Positions 39,640 through 48,881 of a DNA stretch of 64,000 nucleotides are shown in pieces; the first letter of the stretch is position 1; each line of letters opens with the position of its first letter. A model generated the notes under the pieces. That model did not search any database and had not been told where the DNA came from. It was given only the letters and a program-made list of their open reading frames with translations. Made by a program: the position numbers and the translations under genes. The stretch is from Endotrypanum monterogeii. Its lineage: Eukaryota; Euglenozoa; Kinetoplastea; Trypanosomatida; Trypanosomatidae. Where the stretch lies: NCBI GenBank assembly GCA_000333855.2, contig CM007320.1:682867-746866 (forward strand), given 5' to 3'.

Positions 39640-41220
39640 CTATCGCGACTTTGTTTGCTTCTTGGCCTCTCGACGCTTCGCCCACAGGGATTTGAACTGC
39701 TCCTTCTTTGTCATCTCAAAGATAGATTCGTGTTCGCGGCGCATGCGCAGGGTTGCAAAGTCCTTTGAGCCGTGCTTAGCGTCATCGTAGCCCATGTCGG
39801 CGTCGCCACGATCCCGTTTGCCCCTTCGTGCCGTCGTCAGCTGACGTGACTCTTTCTCTAAACTCTTCTCCTCGGCATCCTCTCGAATTTCACGAATGGC
39901 CTCCTGCTCTGCATCCTCGACGCGCTGCAGTACCAACTGCACCTCGCTTTCCAGGATAGACGGGTATTCGACGCACTTGACACCTGTTTGATGCTCAATC
40001 TTTTGCAGCATCACGATGTCGTACTGACTAATGAGGTTGATAGCCTTGCCTTCGGCTCCAGCCCGAGCTGTGCGACCTACTCGATGGATGTAGTCCTCGA
40101 CGTGATCGGGTAGCGAAAAATTGACGACGACGTCCGTGTGAGGTATGTCCAAACCACGCTGTGCAACATCGGTGCAAATGAGCATCCGCACCTTTCCCTC
40201 TTTAAACTTGGTGAGTGCGATGTTCCGATTGCTCTGGTCCATGCGACCCATCAGGGGCAACGCGCGGTGGCCCAGAGTGCGAAGCGCTAGCGTGATCTTG
40301 TGGACCAGCGCTGCGCTTCGACAGAAGATGAGAATATGGTTTCCTGTCTCCTTCGTGAGAAAGAGATGCAAGTAGGAAAGCATCTGCGCAAATGGAGAAA
40401 AGATGTAGTACTGCTTAAGCGTGTCCACGGTGGTATTTTTGCGATGCACCTGAAGCAATACGGGGTCCCTCAGCGATGCTTTTTGGAGACGATCAATCTT
40501 GGTGCTTAGCGTAGCAGAGAAAAGCATCGTGCGCCGATCTTGCGGCAACTGCTCCAGGATGGCGTCGATCTCTTTCTCGTAGTCCATGTCAAGCATCTTA
40601 TCTGCCTCGTCCAAGACTAAGGCGTGAAGCTTAACGAGCTTGAAACCCTTTGTGTTGCTGAGGTGATCTTTGACGCGGCCAGGGGTGCCGACGATGACGT
40701 GCGGCCGCTTGCTCAGCTCACAAGCCTGCTCCACCATGTCTGCACCACCCACTAGCGTGGAGACGCGCAGTCCCACGCTACGGCCTAGGAGTACAAATTG
40801 AGCCGTCACCTGCTGCGCCAACTCGCGTGTTGGCACCATAACGAGGACGGAAAGATACGGAGTCTTGGGCTGAGTCAGAAGCCAGTTGACGAGGGGTAGT
40901 ACGTAGGCGCCCGTTTTGCCGCTACCAGTCTGGGCCACGCCGATCAGATCTCGATCCTCGGCAACGACAGGGATGGTGGCGGCCTGAATGCGAGTCGGGT
41001 GCTGCCAACCAGCTTCAGCACACGCCATGCACAGCTCGCGGCATAGTCCGAGGTCTTTGAACGTCTTTGCCTTTAACTCCTCGTCGTCCAAAAGCTCGGG
41101 TGAGAAACTATGATCGGCACCGGAGGTGCTCTTAGCCAACGTGGGGGTGCGACCCTCATTGTTGCCACGAGCCTCATCTCCGTTTACCACCTTACGAGGC
41201 TTGCGCCGCTCTGACGACAT
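39640..41220 (-). CDS. RRP3: DEAD-box ATP-dependent RNA helicase, RRP3/DDX47 type (526 aa)
   Basis: A helicase of small-subunit pre-rRNA processing. It begins its core with TFKDLGLCRELCMACAEAGW, closely matching the RRP3/DDX47 signature, then PTRIQ, AQTGSGKT (96-103), VPTRELAQQ, GTPGRVKDHL, DEAD (204-207) and SAT (235-237). Domain 2 has LIFCRSAALVHK, TDVAQRGLDIP and HRVGRTARAG. The C-terminal 100 residues are a charged, probably coiled helix (VEDAEQEAIREIREDAEEK) ending in Lys/Arg clusters, as in DDX47. Length is usual for the family. It is the second DEAD-box gene in a row with the HAS1-like gene downstream; the two are only distantly alike, so this is not a recent tandem duplication. Function by family knowledge: 18S rRNA maturation in the nucleolus. 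Confidence 0.94.
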   Translation of the reverse strand: MSSERRKPRKVVNGDEARGNNEGRTPTLAKSTSGADHSFSPELLDDEELKAKTFKDLGLCRELCMACAEAGWQHPTRIQAATIPVVAEDRDLIGVAQTGSGKTGAYVLPLVNWLLTQPKTPYLSVLVMVPTRELAQQVTAQFVLLGRSVGLRVSTLVGGADMVEQACELSKRPHVIVGTPGRVKDHLSNTKGFKLVKLHALVLDEADKMLDMDYEKEIDAILEQLPQDRRTMLFSATLSTKIDRLQKASLRDPVLLQVHRKNTTVDTLKQYYIFSPFAQMLSYLHLFLTKETGNHILIFCRSAALVHKITLALRTLGHRALPLMGRMDQSNRNIALTKFKEGKVRMLICTDVAQRGLDIPHTDVVVNFSLPDHVEDYIHRVGRTARAGAEGKAINLISQYDIVMLQKIEHQTGVKCVEYPSILESEVQLVLQRVEDAEQEAIREIREDAEEKSLEKESRQLTTARRGKRDRGDADMGYDDAKHGSKDFATLRMRREHESIFEMTKKEQFKSLWAKRREAKKQTKSR

Positions 41221-42225
41221 GCGAGACTGTCACGGAAAGGTCGAGCGGCTGACAGATATGAGTGAAGTGATAGATTATAGGGCCGTGCTCTCCTCCGGTC
41301 TGGGTGTGTGGACACAGGGGGGGGGGGGAGGGTACACTGAAGACGAATAGTGACCTGGCAAAGGATGTGAGTATCCAAAAAGGGCGAGATTCGGGGGAGG
41401 GCAAGGTTGTTGTTTTTTTTTTTTGGGGGGGGGGGTGAAGGCGGAGGAATGGAGACTGGGTGCGTACGGCATTAACCTAGCGTAAAACTGCGCAGCGGTG
41501 TATGCTTGACACTCTCGTAACTCTCACGCCACTCGCGAGTGATTGCGTACGTCTTTCCGGAGAAAAAAGGGGAGAGGCCCATGCCCGAGATGTGGGGAAG
41601 CCGATGAGACTTATAAGATACTGCGATATCAATGAGCGCATAAATATGTGCTCACGTCACAACTTTTTTGTTGCTGCTCGTGCGCGTAGAAGAGCAAGCA
41701 ATAAAAAAAAAACCTGCACGCCTACACCAAAGAGAAGTAGGAGCGCATGTCAACATCTCATGTAAAGATGCGGATTTTTTTTGTTTGCTCCCTCTGGACC
41801 CTCTCCGTTGAGAAACATTGAAGATTGGCAAAATGGAAACGCTGCCGCACTGACACACGTGCACGCACGGCTCCCTAAGGACAATGGCTTTCGAGAAAGC
41901 CCAAAAAAAGAAAAGCAATTGGGAAGTCAACACCTCACATTTCGTGTGTCTTTTTTTTTTTCATCTGTGGAAAATGTGGAAACTTCATCATCACCAAACT
42001 GGGCGCCAGGAATAGCTATGAGGCGCATAAGCAAGCGAGACGTCATTGTGGACATCAGCGCACTCATATGCGCAGTTCATGTTCACCGCACTCTCCCAAA
42101 ACGGGCCGTGCTGCAGTGACATCAACAGTACTCGCCTCAGCCTCCAGAATAGCTCCCCCCTACCCTACCCAAGCGCACCGCTAGCCGCCACCCGTAACAT
42201 ATTCGCCCCTCCATCTCCATTGCTC
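41221..42225. other. Intergenic spacer
   Basis: This lies between the uS5m gene and the RRP3-like gene. It contains G runs (41319-41333, 41425-41435), T runs and purine-rich stretches. No ORF or RNA gene is supported, and it is one of the few spacers without a long TA repeat. Confidence 0.5.
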
Positions 42226-43521
42226 TCAGTGGAGAAGGTAGTTGCGCTTCACGTGGGTTGGCAACTTTGCATCTAAGCGCGGGTTCACGATCTGAAGTGG
42301 GCCTAGATCTTTCGAGGTTTTTCCCAGGCGCCGGAGCACATCCTCCAAGGTGCGTCGCTTTGAGCGGTTGGCTACACGGCTCTGCGATTCCTCCAGCTGC
42401 GCTCGCAGCTCATCCCCGCGCAGGCCCATTTTCGGCTCGTTCAAGTGCTCTTTGCTTCCAGCGAAGAAGTCCTTCCAGTACACATCGTCATAGTAGCCCT
42501 TTTTTAAGTGGTCCGGCATGCGGTTGTCCACAACACGGTCCGGCATAAATATGCCGTCTTTGCCTGGCGGATGCATCGCCATCATCCCCTTGCGACGACG
42601 CATCTCCTCGAGGTACGGATAAATGTTGTACACGAGGCTGTGAGGAACTTTGCCGCGACTCGCCGCGATTTCGCTAACGCTACGCAACGCTTTGACTGCT
42701 TCAAAGACGCCTTCGACCGTGTGCGTCGGTGCCTTTGGGTTATTCGACGGCCTCAGGTTAATTTTGCATCCAGCATTCTGGAAACCGAAGGCGCACAAAA
42801 TGTCGGCTACGCGAAAGTTCGCTACAATGCGCCGTGCCGGGTATAGCAGCACTCGCGCCCCATCCGCATTGACACGGACAGGGTACATTGGGCCCTCTTG
42901 CTCCAAATCCACGGCAATTATGTTGGAAAAGGCTTCGCGTATCGCCTCGTTGCGCGCCTCCTGCGTGCTCGGCGCCACCGCACGACCAAACCCAGCCATA
43001 CCCTTGCCACTACCCACGTACAGCACACAGTAAATCCACTGGCGGTGGTCCTTTGGACTAAACTTCACCACCCGCATATCATAGGCAACAATGTTCAACT
43101 GAAAGTTGCACAGAAACCGCCCCCGATGTTCTTGTGGGATGAGCTCCGGCGTTAGCCAAGTGTTGGAGCGCCACTGGTTGTACTCAGTATTTAGCTTGTG
43201 CTTCCACTGAAACCCTTCGGGGTACAGGTCGGGCACAATCTTGTACTCATTGTACAGATCAACCGCGTTGTCCATGCCCTTTAGCCCTTTGCTGTCTGCA
43301 GCGTGCGCTACGGCTTCTGCGGAGTCACGTGTGTCGCGAAAGTACAGCGACGTACCGGTCTCGAGGTTGACGAATGGATTGCGCATTTTCTCGAAGCGGC
43401 GCCTCGTCGAACTCCCCGGCTTCATCCAGGTGTAGTAAATGCGAGGAATGCCACCACGCATTGTACCCTTCGCCGCGAACGACGTCAGGTTCTTGCCGAC
43501 TGGGCATGTCGTGCGGAACAT
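42226..43521 (-). CDS. Mitochondrial small-subunit ribosomal protein uS5m (431 aa)
   Basis: A component of the mitoribosomal small subunit. The conserved S5 core lies at about 140-280. The S5 N-terminal domain loop is VGSGKGMAGFGRAVA (169-183) followed by the helix EARNEAIREAFSNI. The C-terminal domain is PMYPVRVNADGARVLLYPAR...VADILCAFGFQNAGCKI. Long N-terminal (about 135 aa) and C-terminal (about 150 aa) extensions are typical of the protein-rich kinetoplastid mitoribosome. The start MFRTTCPVGKNLTSFAAKG is basic and presequence-like. Thirty-two more codons are open upstream, but they cross the poly-pyrimidine tract and splice acceptor, so they are not in the mRNA. Confidence 0.93.
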   Translation of the reverse strand: MFRTTCPVGKNLTSFAAKGTMRGGIPRIYYTWMKPGSSTRRRFEKMRNPFVNLETGTSLYFRDTRDSAEAVAHAADSKGLKGMDNAVDLYNEYKIVPDLYPEGFQWKHKLNTEYNQWRSNTWLTPELIPQEHRGRFLCNFQLNIVAYDMRVVKFSPKDHRQWIYCVLYVGSGKGMAGFGRAVAPSTQEARNEAIREAFSNIIAVDLEQEGPMYPVRVNADGARVLLYPARRIVANFRVADILCAFGFQNAGCKINLRPSNNPKAPTHTVEGVFEAVKALRSVSEIAASRGKVPHSLVYNIYPYLEEMRRRKGMMAMHPPGKDGIFMPDRVVDNRMPDHLKKGYYDDVYWKDFFAGSKEHLNEPKMGLRGDELRAQLEESQSRVANRSKRRTLEDVLRRLGKTSKDLGPLQIVNPRLDAKLPTHVKRNYLLH

Positions 43522-43539
43522 TTTTGTGGAGGAGTGGGC

Positions 43540-43559
43540 CTCGAAAAAAAAAAAAAAAA
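43540..43559 (-). promoter_or_regulatory. Predicted trans-splicing signal for the uS5m gene
   Basis: T16 on the minus strand (43559 to 43544) is followed three bases later by AG at 43541-43540. Predicted 5' UTR is 18 nt, and the ATG at 43521 is the first codon available. Confidence 0.65.
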
Positions 43560-43687
43560 CTAAAGGGTTGAGCGGCGCACAGAGCGGATTTTTTTCTCCC
43601 CTTCCCTGCCCATTCACAAAAAAAAAGTACTAGAAACGTCCCACAAAGAAGGGAAGCCAGCAAAGAAATAACAACACAGGCGAAGAT

Positions 43688-43691
43688 ATAA

Positions 43692-43714
<23 letters not shown>
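43688..43714. repeat. (TA)n microsatellite
   Basis: About 27 bp of AT alternation in the spacer between the vault protein and uS5m genes. Confidence 0.9.
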
Positions 43715-43723
<9 letters not shown>

Positions 43724-44463
43724 TTATTAGTTGATTTACGGGTTTGTGCGTGTATGTATGTGCCAATGCTGTCGATAATGTCCTAATCAAAACCACAGAC
43801 GTACACGCACGCTCACCGTTCTCTGCTACTGCCAAAGCTCCAACGCAGTGGATTGGCCTCCCCCCGCTGGGAATATTTGTTTTTTTTTGTAAGAGGACGC
43901 TCTCCTCGTCAACGACGAAGACAAGCTAAGCAACACAAACAAACAAATGAAGAGGGGGAAAAAGGCGTGATGATGATGATGTGTCATGACCATGGAGGTC
44001 AATGAAGGTCGAGGGTTAGAGAGGAGGGTTGTTGGTAAGAAAAAAAATCAAGAAATTTGGGAAGGTGTAGAAAACGGAGAGCATGGTCACGTCATAAAAC
44101 GCAAAAACGCCGGACAGCTAAATCACACAGAGGTCGGTGGTGTTGATATCATTCCCCCTCCTCCTCCAACCCCCCCCCTATAACACACACTTGCGGCTTG
44201 TTCCACTCAAGCGGAGGGGGTGAAGGAGGAAATGCGGCACCATACAATATTCGTGCACTGATGTTAGCCCTCTTTGCATGTCTGCGTGCCTCCTGGAGAA
44301 GTTGTCGAAAAGAGGGGAAGGGCACCGCAAGGAATATGGACACTTTCCAGGCACTCAACCTGTGTTTCCACATTCGTGTGAGTCACCTGTCAGGGCAAAT
44401 GAAAGCGGACACCGACCAGGAAGACCTCTCTTTCCTATTCCTCCCACCATGAGCATGTATGCG

Positions 44464-44486
44464 TTGCTTTGCTTTGCTTTGCTTTG
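44464..44486. repeat. (GCTTT)n short tandem repeat
   Basis: Four units of a GCTTT pentamer in the 3' flank of the vault protein gene. Confidence 0.8.
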
Positions 44487-44751
44487 TACACTGAGTAAGG
44501 AGTGTGGTTGCCTGCCTGTCCAAGTTATCAGCACACATGTATAAATGCATGTATATGTGCGGGAGGGAAGGAGGAAGGAGGGGGGGGGGCAATTTCCTCC
44601 CAAGAAACAAGAAAAAAGAGGACTGACAAACTGGGAGTGCAGCAAGCAAGCGGAAGTTTTTGTTCTCGAAAAAAAAAAAGAGTATGACAAGCAACTAGTC
44701 TATCCCCACCCCACCCACCCCCTCTCTTCGGTGGTCAATTCGACACCATTT

Positions 44752-47382
44752 TCAGCAGTTGCCCACGAGCCCGCTCGATGTATTGAATAAGTTGATTGGT
44801 GAGCTCCCATCCGTCACGAGGTAACCCTCCAGTCCCAGATTTGCCAACAACTTTGCTTGAAGCTCGGGACCAGCTTTGGCCACCTCTGCAATCGTTTCTG
44901 GACCCAGTGCAGCGATAACCTTGTCCATCAGCATGTGCCGCACCTCCTCCAGCTCCCTTTCGTATTCCAGTGTCATATGTGCCACCTTTTCCTCCTGTTC
45001 AGCCAGCAGCTGTGCTTTCTTGTGTTGCATCTCGCTCATGACTCGGTGGAGGAGCAGCTCTTTGGCAGCCCTTACGGCAGACGCCTCTACCGCCGCCTCG
45101 CCTTCGATACGCGAAGCAGCGGAGAGAGCCTCTGCAATAGCTTTGGATTTGCCTGCGCTTACAATGGCAAGCGCGGTGCTCTCCACCTCGAGCAGCACAG
45201 CGCGCTGCTTTTCATTAGCCACCTGGTGAGACATTCGCTGTCGGTCAAGCAATCCACGCGCCTCCTGCTCACGCGCTTTGGCCACCTGCTGCGCCTCAGC
45301 CTCCTGAGCGTGAGTAGTAATTTCAATCGCCATCTTCACGGACTTCTGAAGTCCCTGTCGCGTGCGCTCATCTAGCACTTCCATCTCCTGCGTATCCACC
45401 GACGTGATGACGAGGTGGTTCGCTGGAAAACGAAGCACACCTTTCGGCTGACCAGTGATTGGCTCCACGTCGAACACGGCACGCCGCAGGCAGAGAGCGC
45501 TGTTTTTATGAAATTCCTCAAACGGCATGGAGGCTACAGCAGCGCGGATGCGGCTGGCAATGTAAGAGCAGGCGTCTCCAACGAAATCGTTCACACTGAA
45601 GCACGCCTCAGCGGCATACGTGTTGCCAGGGGGGACATCAAAGTACCAGTCGTAGCATAGCTGGAGGGCAAGCTGTGCGTGGTCACGCGTTTCGACATGC
45701 ACAACATCCGTCATGTTGGATGGACCTAGGAATAGATGCAAAGCAGTGATGTAGTGAGGAACCTTGGGCATACACTTTGTTGGCTTCGCCGGGTCCCACG
45801 GAGAGCCAGAGAGCGATACCACCGTGAACGCCTCGTCTGGTTCTAGGAGAACGCGATCGGGACCAAAGACGATACGCGTTTGCTGCGTCTTATAGTTGTA
45901 TAGTTGTGTCACACTTCGGTAAGGAATGTAGTACGAGACAGCCCGCTCTGTCCGCCCCTGGAGCGCATTGAGCTCTTTCTCACGCTCGAGTTCAATGTAC
46001 AGGGGATGACTGACTTGCTGCACCAGGTGTCGCTCCACCTGAGCGGAAAGTGGTTTTTCCCACACCTCCTCCTCGGCAGTAAGAAGATAGCTGCACGGGC
46101 CTGGGATGCATCGCACCGCACCGGTGACGCTGTTCCGCACGTACAAGCCATCTCCCTCGCCGAGGAGGTGGGGCCGCCGCACCTCCATGCCAGTCCTCGT
46201 GTCAGGAACAACACGCATGAGGTTCGATGGAATAAAAGAGCAGGGGCCTTTCAGAAGCCATCGATCCCCGTCGTAGCGCTCTACCGGCGGCGCGCACGAC
46301 CAGTCAGTGAAGTTTTCCAGTGCCATAAGAAGAACCGCCTCTTGATCACCAAGTAGATACGCGTCTCGCGGGTGACCATTCTCTAGAGTCTCACCCGGCT
46401 GGAGAAAGAACGCCGTATCTGTGACAATCTTGCGTGCACCCACGCTAATGCTACCACCGTCACCGACGGGGTTGTGAATAACCGCGTATTGCGCAGCCGA
46501 CACGTGCGTGCGACCAATCCTTCTCACCAGCTTGTCGTAAGGGTGGAGCACAAAGCAGGCGCACGCGTCTCCTGTGATGAGGAATATTTCGTTTTCGTTT
46601 CGAACAATCCTCTCCTCGCAAAAGGGAGTACGGGGGTCGATATATGTCTTTGTCGACTGCACATATAGCCCGTCATCAGGGCCAAGCACAATGCCCTTGG
46701 TGACACACTGAAGAGTCTCGAAGGATTGTAAAAAATGCATTCCCTCTATCACGCGCATGTACATATCACCAGCGTAGTGTTTAAGACCCGTCACATCGTC
46801 CGTGAAGGTCTCGCTCGTTGTGCACCACAGCGCTGATCCACGCTCAACCGTGTGGGCCGTCACCTCACTCTCGATATGCTCTTCGATGCGGGGATAGTAA
46901 ATGCCAGGCCCGCGAAAGAGGTAACGCTCACCAGCCTCACGGTGCAGCGGAGACGGCGACGAGTAGCTGGTACTGCCCGGCAGCACATCGTAGGCGGTGA
47001 GCACGTATATCTGCAGTGCAGACCGCACCGAGAGTACCTTAAAATTCTCAATCTTGGCCACAGCCTCCTCAGGATAAAGAGGAAACGGAGGCACACCCCA
47101 GCGGTATTCCTCCTCACCAGCCCGCACCCGAACCTGCCCATACGCATCTCGCATCGGATATGAAGCACCCGTGAGAGGATCGATCTCGGTGAGGTGTGGA
47201 TTAATGATCAAGCAGTACTGCGTTGGTGACAGCACTACAAACTTTGTTGGGGGCAGAAGAATCGATTCATGAGAGGCGACAGGGCGAGTCAGTGGCCCGA
47301 GGACAAGCTCAGTGGTGTTAGTATTCAGATTCGTGAGATGAGCATACTCATGGGGACGCAGTCGCAGCACCATCTGTGTCAT
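44752..47382 (-). CDS. MVP: Major vault protein (876 aa)
   Basis: The shell protein of the vault ribonucleoprotein, a hollow cytoplasmic barrel found in many protists and animals. The start matches the family's first repeat: [23 protein letters not shown] repeats follow, with segments such as [47 protein letters not shown] and [18 protein letters not shown] shoulder (SPFH/band-7-like) region lies around 560-690 ([18 protein letters not shown]). A long Ala/Glu/Arg-rich cap helix covers about 690-840 ([20 protein letters not shown]), through which monomers assemble. Total length is close to animal MVP (about 890). ATG codons further upstream lie before the predicted splice acceptor, so I start at MTQMVLRL. 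The function of vaults remains unclear. Confidence 0.97.
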   Translation of the reverse strand: MTQMVLRLRPHEYAHLTNLNTNTTELVLGPLTRPVASHESILLPPTKFVVLSPTQYCLIINPHLTEIDPLTGASYPMRDAYGQVRVRAGEEEYRWGVPPFPLYPEEAVAKIENFKVLSVRSALQIYVLTAYDVLPGSTSYSSPSPLHREAGERYLFRGPGIYYPRIEEHIESEVTAHTVERGSALWCTTSETFTDDVTGLKHYAGDMYMRVIEGMHFLQSFETLQCVTKGIVLGPDDGLYVQSTKTYIDPRTPFCEERIVRNENEIFLITGDACACFVLHPYDKLVRRIGRTHVSAAQYAVIHNPVGDGGSISVGARKIVTDTAFFLQPGETLENGHPRDAYLLGDQEAVLLMALENFTDWSCAPPVERYDGDRWLLKGPCSFIPSNLMRVVPDTRTGMEVRRPHLLGEGDGLYVRNSVTGAVRCIPGPCSYLLTAEEEVWEKPLSAQVERHLVQQVSHPLYIELEREKELNALQGRTERAVSYYIPYRSVTQLYNYKTQQTRIVFGPDRVLLEPDEAFTVVSLSGSPWDPAKPTKCMPKVPHYITALHLFLGPSNMTDVVHVETRDHAQLALQLCYDWYFDVPPGNTYAAEACFSVNDFVGDACSYIASRIRAAVASMPFEEFHKNSALCLRRAVFDVEPITGQPKGVLRFPANHLVITSVDTQEMEVLDERTRQGLQKSVKMAIEITTHAQEAEAQQVAKAREQEARGLLDRQRMSHQVANEKQRAVLLEVESTALAIVSAGKSKAIAEALSAASRIEGEAAVEASAVRAAKELLLHRVMSEMQHKKAQLLAEQEEKVAHMTLEYERELEEVRHMLMDKVIAALGPETIAEVAKAGPELQAKLLANLGLEGYLVTDGSSPINLFNTSSGLVGNC

Positions 47383-47400
47383 TGACCTCAGCTCAGTTCT

Positions 47401-47483
47401 CTGCATTATAATATTGAGCGTGAGCACAGGTATCCATGACAGAATCCGACAAGACACGTGAGATTCGAGGGGGAGGAGTGTAA

Positions 47484-47515
<32 letters not shown>

Positions 47516-47538
47516 AAAAGAGAGAAAGAAAACGGAGG
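47401..47538 (-). promoter_or_regulatory. Predicted trans-splicing signal for the MVP gene with AG-exclusion zone
   Basis: A pyrimidine tract on the minus strand (47538-47512) is followed by a CA repeat (47510-47483). There is no AG until 47402-47401, so about 144 nt are AG-free. The predicted leader is 18 nt to the ATG at 47382. The upstream ATG at 47406 lies before the acceptor. Confidence 0.6.
47483..47510. repeat. (GT)n microsatellite
   Basis: A GT repeat on plus (CA on the transcript strand) placed between the pyrimidine tract and splice acceptor of the vault protein gene. Confidence 0.95.
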
Positions 47539-47701
47539 ATGTTTTTCTTTGGATTCGCTTCCGAATGCGGCCCTCTTCTTGTGATCCTCGCCAGTGTCGA
47601 TAGATTGCTGACTTTTTTATTATTATTATTGGGGGTTGATATGCCCACGTCAGCAGTGGAGAAAAAAATCTGAGTCATCGATAGCGCAGCGACGATGAAG
47701 C

Positions 47702-47720
47702 AATATATATATATATATTA
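47702..47720. repeat. (TA)n microsatellite
   Basis: About 19 bp of AT alternation in the spacer upstream of the vault protein gene. Confidence 0.9.
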
Positions 47721-48765
47721 TTTATTTCATCAGCACATGAAATTTCATATGGACGTTGGTAAGAGGAGAGGAAGATGGCGCAGGTTATTTGCAATCCATT
47801 AAGAGGAGCAAGTTTCAAACGAGCAGGTTGGGGACGGAGGGGGACAAGAATTTGGGAGACACCAAAGCAGATGTGCCTGAGGGGGAGCCCAAAACACCCA
47901 CGCCTGCACAACAGTACAAAGCCGTGACGGAAGAAATCCAAGCGGAAGAGAGGCAGTGGTTTCGTCTTGATTGAGCCGCTGTCTCACTCCAACAAAGCAT
48001 ACCGAGCGTTTCCACCACACTCCACCACCACCACCCCTGACCTCCCCATGCCCCCCCCTCCAAGCGCATGCCCACCATAGGGAGTGTGCGACGCCTCGAC
48101 AGAAACGTGCACCAGTATCTGTCCCGGAGGGGTGATCTTCGTCGACCTACCCCACGGAAGAACCCTCGCTGAAGCTTGGATAAGGGTAGAAGAAGAAGGG
48201 CGACGCGTGGCGTAAGTGTGTGCGTGTGCGTTGAGTGCTCCCTTGCAGTGGAGAAGCGGTAAGCAGTAATCCACAAAAAACATAAAAGCGCACCGGCCCA
48301 CTCACCCGCTGCCCTTTTTTTTTCTTTGCTCTCCCTACCGCAAATACAATGATGCTCACTGCGCGTGGGGGAAGTTCAAGTGTGTGCATTGTCAGCCTCA
48401 CTCTAGCGTGACGCTGTGTTTGACCAAACCTCCCTGCTTGGGGAGTATGCGCCGCTGTCCCACAGAGCGATTTTACTTGACAGATTATTTTTCTTCAACT
48501 TCTCCACTTAGCATCGGTTCGTATTTGGAAATTAGTATTAAACATACCCATCGGAGAACATTACACTCGACTCGGCGGCAGCTGTACGACTGTCAGAGAC
48601 CCGGGCCCGAAACGCTCGTACACTCGCGACCTGGTATGTGTTGCTTCTTTGGCCTGTTGTCTTAGTCCTGATTTTCTACGCACATCATCACAGGTGTCCT
48701 AAGCATAGCTGCTGATCGGAATCTTTTAAACCCGGTTAAGTCAGCACGCAGGTAAGAAGATAGGA

Positions 48766-48787
48766 AGGAAGGAAGGAAGGAAGGAGG
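48766..48787. repeat. (GGAA)n tetranucleotide repeat
   Basis: About five GGAA units just downstream of the NOC3 stop codon, a pyrimidine (TTCC) repeat on the transcript strand. Confidence 0.9.
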
Positions 48788-48881
48788 GGAGCTACGATAC
48801 GGTAGACTCAAAAACAGCACCGCACAACAAACAGATGTGAGCAGACCCGTCAACCGAGATTCTCGCACCCTGCGTTGTTCT

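Larger units (their letters stand above)
43522..44751. other. Intergenic spacer
   Basis: This lies between the vault protein gene and the uS5m gene. It has the uS5m tract, a TA repeat (43688-43714), C-rich and G-rich runs (44160-44178, 44580-44589), and a short TTTGC repeat (44464-44486). I see no credible coding frame. Confidence 0.5.
47383..48881. other. Intergenic spacer
   Basis: This lies between the NOC3 gene and the vault protein gene. It contains the vault gene's splice region with a TG repeat (47483-47510), a TA repeat (47702-47720), C-rich runs and a GGAA repeat (48766-48787). No credible ORF. Confidence 0.5.

Noticed and set aside
36221..41220. The two adjacent DEAD-box helicases as a tandem duplication
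   Set aside because: They carry different subfamily signatures (HAS1 C-terminal extension versus RRP3 core motifs), so they are ancient paralogues lying side by side.
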